DNA from: Nostoc sp. 'Peltigera membranacea cyanobiont' N6
GTDB taxonomy: Bacteria; Cyanobacteriota; Cyanobacteriia; Cyanobacteriales; Nostocaceae
NCBI RefSeq assembly: GCF_002949735.1
Contig: NZ_CP026681.1
Location: forward strand, 6,850,501-6,914,500
Direction of reading: 5' to 3'
Length of the DNA: 64,000 bases
In this document: piece after piece, positions 9,774-17,002 of the stretch
Layout: the number at the start of each line of letters is the position of its first letter
Numbering within the stretch: the stretch's first letter is position 1
Program-made: the position numbers and the translations under genes
Notes under the pieces: model-generated
What the model was told of the DNA's origin: nothing
Seen by the model: the letters and a program-made list of their open reading frames with translations, nothing else
Database searches by the model: none

Positions 9774-9807
9774 CAGACGCACTGTTTGTCGTATTTACCT
9801 GTAATGA

Positions 9808-10182
9808 CTAAATTTTAATCTCACAAGTTAAAGGGCAAGCAGCGTAAACAGTAGCCTGCATTTGGTCTGCCTCTCCATGCAGCCAACTTAACCATTTGAC
9901 TTCATTAGGATGAACTCCTTTAAGAGTTAGCACACCCGCAGCCAATACAACTGCCATGACATTAAACATGATTAAAGCGCCTGCTACAAGCAAAACAGCA
10001 CTAACAGGCATCACAGATTGCAAAACGATTGACAACAGACATCCGACCGTAGCCATCAAGACAACTAGTGGAAAACCCACAACTAACAAGCATACTGCTA
10101 ATGTAAAAGTCCATATTAAAAAGCTTTTAATCATCAACAAGGAGTAGGTCTTTCCTTGATTAGAGCTTTGAGCAGAAACCAT
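9808..10182 (-). CDS. Small membrane protein of unknown function
   Basis: 124 residues from the ATG at 10182. This start is preferred over an in-frame ATG eight codons upstream because GGGAGG sits 8 bases before it. After a short polar N-terminus (MVSAQSSNQGKTYS) come three strongly hydrophobic segments at about 17-40, 42-65 and 68-90. A soluble tail of about 35 residues follows with two cysteines (VYAACPLTCEIKI). I do not recognise the family. It has its own strong terminators and no operon partner, so it is probably transcribed alone. Confidence 0.65.
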   Translation of the reverse strand: MVSAQSSNQGKTYSLLMIKSFLIWTFTLAVCLLVVGFPLVVLMATVGCLLSIVLQSVMPVSAVLLVAGALIMFNVMAVVLAAGVLTLKGVHPNEVKWLSWLHGEADQMQATVYAACPLTCEIKI

Positions 10183-10914
10183 TGACTTTTCCTCCCAAAA
10201 ATACACAACAATTTTTAATTTCAGTTAGATTCCGCTTTTCGCGAGTCAACTGATTTTCTTTCTCAGTGAAATCCAGTATATAAAAACTAATCGGAAAAAT
10301 GAGCATTTATTTACTAAACTTTACAGTTAGTTTTTTGTAATTGTGGATGTAAGCTTGACCTTACATCTATTAGAAGAACTCGTCTTCTGCATCTATCTTC
10401 AGGTGTATAACCTCAAAGGTATGAGCTTTTAACCTTGATCCCCAGATATTGCTCCTACTCAGCTTAACATTTCTTATAAAAATTAATAGCTATTCTCATA
10501 ATTTTTAAATGGGCTGAATAAATGAACAATCAGTATTTGTGTTGTTAATTGCTGGTAATTCGCGTCCATATCTGAGATAAATTTCTCATCTAAGGACTGA
10601 AAATATTTATGTTTAAACTAGCGTTATATAAATTACAAAATAACCTATGTGCTATTACTGAGGTCTTTTGAGCCATTGGGTGTGTTAAACCAGTTTAGAT
10701 AGGTTAAATAATTTCTCTAAATTTTCTGATTAGCAAAATTTCTGAAAAAAAAGATACAAATCGAGGTGGATGAAATGGATTGACCGTGGTTCTAGAATTT
10801 CGATCGCCTCCCATCACCATGAGAGCTTGCACGCAAGCATTCTCCAAAAGTCATCAAAGTAAGTGACTTGACTTCTCGCTAATTCAACTTTTTAACCGCC
10901 AAATGTGAAGATAT
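10183..10914. other. Intergenic region upstream of pilT
   Basis: No gene is seen in this divergent region. An inverted repeat lies at 10821-10844 (GAGAGCTTGC paired with GCAAGC..TCTC), about 70 bp before the pilT start. It could be an operator or part of a 5' leader; that is a guess. The rest is AT-rich without recognised motifs. Confidence 0.45.
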
Positions 10915-12198
10915 ATGACAGAATCACAGCCTCCATCAAATTCTAACTCTGTTACCGAACGTAACCTGCCCCCAGCGCCCCCAATGCCGCCACCTCCGCC
11001 AACCTTTAGCACACAGAGGCAGATGACGCAAACATTGGATATGTCAATGGAGAGGAGTACTAACGCTCCTGTTGCAGGTCATCGTCCGGTTGCTCCTCCG
11101 CCAATACCTAGTTCAGTTACCTCTAAAAACAGCAGTGCGGGACCCACTTTAGAGAAGTTGATCAGGGAAGCTTACGATCAGGGATATTCTGACTTGCACT
11201 TGGGTGTAAATGAAGTACCTCGCTTCCGCAGCCGAGGAGAAATTCAATCAATGGATTATCCAGAAACAGATAAAGAAGCTTTTATGAGTTGGTTGCGGGA
11301 GGTGATGAGTGAGGCGGAAATTCAGCGCTTTGAAGAACACCTAGAATTTGACGGAGCAACTCAATATGACTTTGCTCGCGTGCGGATTAATGTTTTTGGC
11401 ACCCTTAGAGGGCCTGCGATGGTGTTGCGGTTGATTCCTCTAAAAATCTTAACTATGGAACAGTTGAGATTACCCCCGATTTTTCGGGATATTTGCCATC
11501 ACCACAAAGGTTTAATTTTAGTGACCGGGCCCACTGGTTCTGGTAAGTCCACCACAATGGCAGCGATGGTTGACTACATCAATAAGGAGATGGCCAAGCA
11601 TATCATCACCATTGAAGACCCGATCGAATTTATCCATCAAAGCCGCAAGTCTTTAGTCAAACAACGAGAAGTGGGAATGCATACCCGGAAATTTGACAAC
11701 GCTTTGAAAGCAGCTTTGCGGGAAGACCCAGATTTGATTCTGGTCGGTGAAATGCGGGATAAGGAAACAGTCAACACCGCCCTAAAAGCCGCCCAGACTG
11801 GTCACTTAGTCATGGGAACCCTACACACTAATAGCGCTGTCAAAACCATTGAGCGGATTCTCAACCTCTACTCTGGTGACGAACAGGATGCAATGCGGGT
11901 AGCAATTTCTGAGTCTTTAGTGGCAGTAATTGCTCAAGGTTTGTGTCGTACAACTGACGGGAAGCGGGCTGCTTTCCACGATGTGCTGATTAATACTGAG
12001 GCGATTAAAGAATGGATCAAAGACGGTAAGTATGATGAAATTGGCGAGTTGATGAAACAAGCTAGCTTTGACGGGATGATTACGATGAATCAGTCATTGC
12101 TAAATCTCTATCAAGATGGTCGTATCACTGAAGAAACTGCTTTAGAAATGTCGCCAACTCCTAATGAAATGGCTCAGTTTCTCCGAGGTCGAGTTTAA
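10915..12198 (+). CDS. pilT: PilT-type twitching motility / pilus retraction ATPase
   Basis: 427 residues. The first 75 or so form a proline-rich, low-complexity extension (runs of P with APPMPPPPP) common in cyanobacterial members. The PilT core follows, with LEKLIREAYDQGYSDLHLG, Walker A GPTGSGKST, the Asp box ITIEDPIEFIHQ, Walker B PDLILVGEMRD and the His box GHLVMGTLHTNSA. The C-terminal segment QASFDGMITMNQSLLNLYQDGRIT is also typical. It forms a cytoplasmic hexamer that powers type IV pilus retraction. Cyanobacteria often carry more than one PilT paralogue, and which one this is cannot be settled here. The KaiB-like gene follows 164 bp downstream on the same strand. Confidence 0.93.
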   Translation: MTESQPPSNSNSVTERNLPPAPPMPPPPPTFSTQRQMTQTLDMSMERSTNAPVAGHRPVAPPPIPSSVTSKNSSAGPTLEKLIREAYDQGYSDLHLGVNEVPRFRSRGEIQSMDYPETDKEAFMSWLREVMSEAEIQRFEEHLEFDGATQYDFARVRINVFGTLRGPAMVLRLIPLKILTMEQLRLPPIFRDICHHHKGLILVTGPTGSGKSTTMAAMVDYINKEMAKHIITIEDPIEFIHQSRKSLVKQREVGMHTRKFDNALKAALREDPDLILVGEMRDKETVNTALKAAQTGHLVMGTLHTNSAVKTIERILNLYSGDEQDAMRVAISESLVAVIAQGLCRTTDGKRAAFHDVLINTEAIKEWIKDGKYDEIGELMKQASFDGMITMNQSLLNLYQDGRITEETALEMSPTPNEMAQFLRGRV

Positions 12199-12362
12199 GT
12201 GGGTACTGGAGATTAGAGATTGGGGATTAGGGGAGAATAATTGCTGTCTACTAAATATTGCCTAGTCCCCAGTCCCCAATTCCAAATATCTTTCCGATCC
12301 TGGTTGCAGTTATAGCTAAGGTAAAAGGTAAAAGAGAGAATTTTTACTTTTAGCTAGCCTTT

Positions 12363-13130
12363 GTGAATAACTTGACAACAAACAAACTATCTACACCCCA
12401 GTTGTTTAAAGGCATTGCCCTATTTACACCTGGAGGAGATTTAATTTACTGCATCGATCCTAGCAAGCAGGGTCGATGGCACTTGCATTTATGTTCGGCT
12501 TTGCAAGAAATCCTAGATTTACCAGAGCCACCGCACTTTTTAGTGCCTTGTTATACTGCGACTATTGACCACTGGTTAGATCCGCGCACTCAACAAGTGC
12601 GAACTTTTGCTGAAGCTTATCCGGCTGTAATTAGACATCAAGCTTTGCTTAATGCCATTTTTGGCACAGGGGAGTTAGTATGGCAAGCAGCTCCTTGGCA
12701 AGAGGGGTTGTGCGATCGCATGGTGCTAACAACTTATCGTTCCTCATTCCCGCAGCTTTGGGAAGATCGCGATTTAATTGTTCGTCTTGACCTTTCTGAA
12801 CCTGTACCAAAATACCACCAGCCAGTAATAGTACAAAAAAAGGAAGTAATTACACAAGGCTATGTTCTCCGCTTGTTTGTAGCAGGCCATAGCAGTACAA
12901 CCGAACGCATTCTGCAAAATCTACACGAATTATTGGAGCGATCGCTGGGACATCCTTATACTTTGAAAGTGATTGATGTTTTAAGTCATCCAGAACAAGC
13001 AGAACTAAATCAGGTTTCTGCAACGCCTACCCTTGTCAAGGTTTGGCCTCACCCAATTCGGCGAATTGTTGGAGAGTTGGATCATGTAGAAAAGATTTTA
13101 CAAATGTTAGCTGCTAAGGAAAAATTTTAA
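12363..13130 (+). CDS. Circadian clock KaiB-like domain protein with N-terminal extension
   Basis: 255 residues, GTG start. The C-terminal 85 residues (about 166-250) match the KaiB/SasA-N thioredoxin-like fold: YVLRLFVAGHSSTTERILQ, then YTLKVIDVLSHPEQA and SATPTLVKVWPHPIRRIVG. KaiB itself reads LKLYVAGN..ALKVIDVL..ATPTL in the same order. The first 155 residues form a separate domain I do not recognise, rich in Trp and Leu (for example HFLVPCYTATIDHWLDP). SasA has such a domain before a histidine kinase and KaiB stands alone; here it sits at the C-terminus of an unknown domain. A clock or KaiC-binding role is inference. It lies directly downstream of pilT. Confidence 0.75.
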   Translation: MNNLTTNKLSTPQLFKGIALFTPGGDLIYCIDPSKQGRWHLHLCSALQEILDLPEPPHFLVPCYTATIDHWLDPRTQQVRTFAEAYPAVIRHQALLNAIFGTGELVWQAAPWQEGLCDRMVLTTYRSSFPQLWEDRDLIVRLDLSEPVPKYHQPVIVQKKEVITQGYVLRLFVAGHSSTTERILQNLHELLERSLGHPYTLKVIDVLSHPEQAELNQVSATPTLVKVWPHPIRRIVGELDHVEKILQMLAAKEKF

Positions 13131-13220
13131 GTTTTATCACAAATTGAGGATTACAAAGTAAGATGCAGAAGTTTGAGAGGTAGCAATTGTTTTCGCTAGA
13201 AATAAAAGAAAGTCTCTAGT

Positions 13221-13381
13221 GGGAGCATCCCAAATATGCAGGGTTAATTTACATACGGAATTTTGACTTACCTCGGAGGATAAAAAACTAACCGCAAAGG
13301 ACGCAAAGGACACAAAGGGAAGAGGATTTAAAAGGGTTTTTGCGTCAGTTCCGTATATTTTTGCCAAATTGGGATGCTCCC
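13221..13381. repeat. 161-bp MITE-like element with GGGAGCATCCCAA ends, copy A (complete)
   Basis: The left end GGGAGCATCCCAA is the exact complement of the right end TTGGGATGCTCCC. The interior carries the phrases CGCAAAGGACGCAAAGGACA and AAAAGGGTTTTTGCGTCAG. A right-end-deleted copy lies at 34898-35046 and a left-end-deleted copy at 40141-40277. It sits directly upstream of the CRISPR leader. It is non-coding; the frame that runs through it on the minus strand is fortuitous. Confidence 0.8.
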
Positions 13382-13667
13382 GTCTGTAGTAAGCTCATAG
13401 ATCGTAAACTGCTTTGCAATCAGACCAGTTTTTTTGCCAAGTGCGCGAATGGGTAGGTGTTGGTGAAGAGGTTACTATAAAAATGGCTGAATTGCCGTGT
13501 ATGTAAGAACTTGACGGCTGTAGAATCTTAAAGCCATCCGCGCACTTTATCTGGACTGGCTTTCAGCTATTTTCGGCTGGCACAATTGCCACTCCTCATG
13601 TTATGATTTTCCTATTCGCGCTATTGAACCTTGAAAACCAAATAACAAAAGGCTTTCAGATGCCAGC
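13382..13667 (+). promoter_or_regulatory. Probable CRISPR leader
   Basis: This non-coding segment lies between the MITE at 13221-13381 and the first intact repeat. It ends in ATTGAACCTTGAAAACCAA followed by an A-rich stretch, a composition common for leaders. The leader side is inferred from two things: the repeats end in ATTGAAAC on this strand (the usual 8-nt crRNA handle), and the degenerate repeat is at the opposite end. The MITE lies about 290 bp upstream of the first repeat. Confidence 0.6.
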
Positions 13668-14991
13668 ATCGCAATCAACTAAAATCCCTATTAGGGATTG
13701 AAACTAATTATGTTTTTCAACCTGATGCAAATCTAGAATATCGCAATCAACTAAAATCCCTATTAGGGATTGAAACTTAATACACCAGGAGCATTAACAG
13801 GTATTGAAATCGCAATCAACTAAAATCCCTATTAGGGATTGAAACTAGAAAGACTGTGCCATCTTTAGGAGAGGCGACATAATCGCAATCAACTAAAATC
13901 CCTATTAGGGATTGAAACTGTGATGGAATCTTCACGACTACGACGACGAAGAATATCGCAATCAACTAAAATCCCTATTAGGGATTGAAACGCAAAAATT
14001 ATCAATGGATCTGGAGATCCGGCGGTCGCAATCAACTAAAATCCCTATTAGGGATTGAAACCTAACTCTTTAGAAGACAGAAACGACAAGAATCCTATCG
14101 CAATCAACTAAAATCCCTATTAGGGATTGAAACGAATCAGTCCAGCCGCAATCCACAACACAAGCGCTGCAAATCGCAATCAACTAAAATCCCTATTAGG
14201 GATTGAAACCAAGGCCCCTTTGCACGAGGTAGAAGCGATCGCTAATCGCAATCAACTAAAATCCCTATTAGGGATTGAAACGGAAAGACTCAAGTAGGGT
14301 TTGATACTTTAGCTCCCGATCGCAATCAACTAAAATCCCTATTAGGGATTGAAACTTCTACAACCGTGCCAACTGTAAGTGAGTTGGCATCGCAATCAAC
14401 TAAAATCCCTATTAGGGATTGAAACATCCACATCAAAACTTTGTGGTTCTGGTTTAGGATCGCAATCAACTAAAATCCCTATTAGGGATTGAAACGGAAA
14501 ATCCCCGATCGCCACCAGCTGAATAATTACATCGCAATCAACTAAAATCCCTATTAGGGATTGAAACAGCCATTTTTTAAAGCGCTTTGCCTGTTCTTTG
14601 CGAGAATCGCAATCAACTAAAATCCCTATTAGGGATTGAAACAGATTCAGACGCCGGAACTTTGATTGATGAATCATCGCAATCAACTAAAATCCCTATT
14701 AGGGATTGAAACACCGCATACAAAGGATTTATTCACTTCAAAATAAATATCGCAATCAACTAAAATCCCTATTAGGGATTGAAACTTTGAAGTAATAGAA
14801 TTCGCGGCCGCTCTAACATCGCAATCAACTAAAATCCCTATTAGGGATTGAAACCCATGACTCTATTTGCAGATCAGATGCGTTGGCGATCGCGTATCGC
14901 AATCAACTAAAATCCCTATTAGGGATTGAAACCCATTTTTGAACTTTAGTACTATCATCCGCCTAATCGCAATCAACTAAAATCCCTATTA
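13668..14991 (+). CRISPR. CRISPR array, 19 repeats (last truncated), 18 spacers
   Basis: The repeat is 37 bp, begins ATCGCAATCAACT, contains the palindromic core ATCCCTATTAGGGAT and ends ATTGAAAC. Intact copies start at 13668, 13740, 13809, 13882, 13955, 14025, 14097, 14173, 14245, 14319, 14389, 14459, 14531, 14606, 14676, 14749, 14818 and 14896. All are identical except the first base (G instead of A) at 14025. The nineteenth, at 14966-14991, keeps only the first 26 bases. Spacers are 32-41 bp. The handle and repeat resemble those used by type I-D or III systems in cyanobacteria. No cas gene is within the window, so the array is orphan at this scale. Confidence 0.99.
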
Positions 14992-15011
14992 ACGAATCTT
15001 AAATGCTAACT

Positions 15012-15923
15012 TTATGGCGATTTGGTTAAAGAATAAAATCTGTCAGAACGCATCTGAGTGCCATTTCGCCAAACTTCTACTTTTTCAGGGCTGACTAGAT
15101 AATAGAAACTACCATTATCTGCTCGATATTTGCCTTGACCAATATTTAAAGCTGCAATTTTTATCGGCTTGCTTGGGTCTTGCTTCGACTGTCCAATATA
15201 AAATAACTGACCATTTTCTTCACAGACTTTTACACGAATATTTGCAGTCTCACCCTCAATGATGATAACTCCATTACACTGAATATTATTAATAGGTGCA
15301 AAAGCTATTGGAATTAGCTGTGAAGGTGAAGCTTGCTTTGCTATTGGGGGTGTCGAGACTGGGTGGTTAGGGTTATCAACTTGTTGAACTTTAGAAGCAG
15401 GAGAAACACTTGCAGTTAAGGATGTCAACAGACGAAGGGGATCAACTGCTATTTGACCATTTGGATGAACTTCAAAGTGGAGATGAGGGGCTGTACTATT
15501 GCCCGTAGATCCCATCTCAGCAATAATTTGACCTTGAATGACCTGTTGGCCCTTGCTCACCAACAAACGGCGATTGTGACCATAAATAGTAATACTGCCA
15601 TCAAGATGTTTAATAGTTATGGCATTGCCTAATCCCCAATTATCCCAACCTGCTTTTACAACCCTACCCGATGCAGCAGCAATAATCGGAGTTCCAGATG
15701 CCCCTGCAATATCAATTCCTTCATGTTGATATTTGCGAAAGCCTTGAGAAATAAACCCTTGGGTTGGCCAAATCAGGTTAGAAGCAGGGATAGGAGTATG
15801 CTGTATTGGAGAATCACTTGCTAACTGTGTTAGGGCAGATGTAGTTGTATTTAAGACGACGGTTAAGGATATTAACCCAATTAATCCATAAGTGCGGTAT
15901 CGATAAACAGTAATTTTTTTCAT
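15012..15923 (-). CDS. Secreted M23-family peptidoglycan metallopeptidase
   Basis: 303 residues from the ATG at 15923; an in-frame TTG three codons upstream is less likely. An N-terminal hydrophobic segment (about 10-30) looks like a signal peptide or anchor. The M23/LytM domain spans about 50-165, with zinc ligands in QHEGIDIAG and TAPHLHFEVHPNG and the framing motifs GRVVKAGWDNWGLGNAI, IYGHNRRLLVSKGQ and GSTGNS. The remaining 135 residues are an unassigned C-terminal region. It should cleave peptide cross-links in the periplasm. Its stop lies 20 bp from the truncated last CRISPR repeat. Confidence 0.88.
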   Translation of the reverse strand: MKKITVYRYRTYGLIGLISLTVVLNTTTSALTQLASDSPIQHTPIPASNLIWPTQGFISQGFRKYQHEGIDIAGASGTPIIAAASGRVVKAGWDNWGLGNAITIKHLDGSITIYGHNRRLLVSKGQQVIQGQIIAEMGSTGNSTAPHLHFEVHPNGQIAVDPLRLLTSLTASVSPASKVQQVDNPNHPVSTPPIAKQASPSQLIPIAFAPINNIQCNGVIIIEGETANIRVKVCEENGQLFYIGQSKQDPSKPIKIAALNIGQGKYRADNGSFYYLVSPEKVEVWRNGTQMRSDRFYSLTKSP

Positions 15924-16249
15924 AAATTGCAAGCTTATTAAAACAATAATTCAGATAGTTTCTGATTATTTGCTGTTTCAAGCTAACTCGGAAAATATCA
16001 GGACGTTTAGCAGATAGAGCATCTTTAAAATCGAGATCCTCACCAAACACCTTGGTACTACAAGTACAATATTTGCCCCGTATGCCGGCCATCGGCGCAC
16101 CGAATGGCAGCATACGTTTATCAATCGCTAGAGAACAAGGGTTTAAGACTCCCAATGTTGCGTCAGCTTCCTTCTTACTTCAGGAGGGGCGGTCAGTAAG
16201 CTTGCCGAAGTGTCGAATCCTATAAGTTATATTACTCCTGCCTTCTGCC
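15924..16249. other. Intergenic region with an unassigned open minus-strand frame
   Basis: Between the M23 peptidase and the next gene, the minus strand reads open from 16155 into the peptidase gene in another frame. The first 50 codons look protein-like (CSLAIDKRMLPFGAP, GEDLDFKDALSAKRPD), while the rest is antisense noise. It could be a decayed gene fragment. There is a faint likeness to the 3D/MltA motif (IAxDxxxIPxGAP) and nothing else to support it, so I do not call a gene. Confidence 0.25.
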
Positions 16250-16687
16250 TTAAACCTTAGTGTAATTATCGATTACCTTGGCAAAATCTGGCACTGCTTC
16301 TTCCACGTGCTTTTTAGCTGAACCGCGAAATTTTTCATAGGTTCCTCGCACAATTTGGCGTTTGGCGTTCTTGACCCTAGCATCAGTGACACTCAGTAGC
16401 GCATCTGCTGTATGAGAGCGATTTTTACTCAGGTGTCCAATCGGATCGCCTTTTTCTACGCCTTCACTCCAAATGGGATCGAGTGCCGTGAAGCACTGCG
16501 GCAGGATCTGCTCAACTACGTAGGGGATATACCCTGGCTTGACTCCCTTCAGGGCGGCGAAGGCAGTTTTCAAAGCAATACCGCTCATACCTGACTTGGA
16601 TGCCAGCTGTACTTCTATCATGTTGCAACATTCATCTATGACCATAGCCTTTTTGGTCGGGTTTGAAAGTCCTTCGTTAAGTCCCAT
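16250..16687 (-). CDS. Conserved hypothetical protein (possibly DUF6918 type)
   Basis: 145 residues, with AAGGA about 9 bases before the ATG. It is predicted helical, soluble and without a signal peptide. Recognisable phrases are KKAMVIDECCNMIEVQLASKSG, GYIPYVVEQILPQCFTALDPIW and TADALLSVTDARV. I recall similar cyanobacterial and actinobacterial proteins of this length annotated as DUF6918, but could not verify it. No function is known to me. Neighbours give no clue: an orphan RND pump upstream on the same strand and a peptidase downstream. Confidence 0.75.
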   Translation of the reverse strand: MGLNEGLSNPTKKAMVIDECCNMIEVQLASKSGMSGIALKTAFAALKGVKPGYIPYVVEQILPQCFTALDPIWSEGVEKGDPIGHLSKNRSHTADALLSVTDARVKNAKRQIVRGTYEKFRGSAKKHVEEAVPDFAKVIDNYTKV

Positions 16688-17002
16688 TTCACTTTTCCTT
16701 ATCTAAGTACTTAATTTCTATTCGACTAACTTTTTTAGCAAGCAGGAAATTACAGAAAATGGTATCAAAGTTGGAGGATGTTATGAACATTACGCTCTCA
16801 CTACTTAAGTAGGACTTACGCAAAAGTTAACGCCCTAGGGGCAATTCATGAATTGCTCTAAGAAGAAAATTTTTCTTTTTGGCTATTGTTTGCGTAAGTC
16901 TTATTAAGGCTTCACCCATAATGCAATACGCTTGGATTCAGCCAGTACTCTTTGTCAAAGCCATTTTCTAGCGGGTTTAGGGGAAAGGGTCAATCATAAA
17001 AT
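16688..17002. other. Intergenic region containing a small MITE
   Basis: Between the end of the RND pump gene and the DUF6918-like gene, this stretch holds the 92-bp element at 16811-16902 and no recognisable gene. Confidence 0.6.
16811..16902. repeat. 92-bp MITE-like element with AGGACTTACGCA ends
   Basis: The left end AGGACTTACGCAAA is complementary to the right end TTTGCGTAAGTCTT with one mismatch. The interior contains most of the palindrome seen intact at 939-964 (GGGGCAATTCATGAATTGC). It is non-coding and probably a non-autonomous mobile element. Confidence 0.65.

Noticed and set aside
13137..13367. Minus-strand frame of 76 codons before the CRISPR leader
   Set aside because: It lies almost wholly in the 161-bp MITE and its family relatives are non-coding.
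14396..14686. Minus-strand open frame across CRISPR repeats, with repeated FQSLIGILVDCD
   Set aside because: The repeated phrase is a translation of the CRISPR repeat itself; it is not a gene.
15990..16155. Minus-strand frame with LAIDKRMLPFGAP, faintly like the 3D/MltA active-site motif
   Set aside because: Only one short motif fits, there is no start signal, and the frame then runs antisense through the M23 gene. Reported as an intergenic feature only.
13131..16250. cas genes next to the array
   Set aside because: Flanking genes encode a KaiB-like protein and an M23 peptidase; none resembles a Cas protein.
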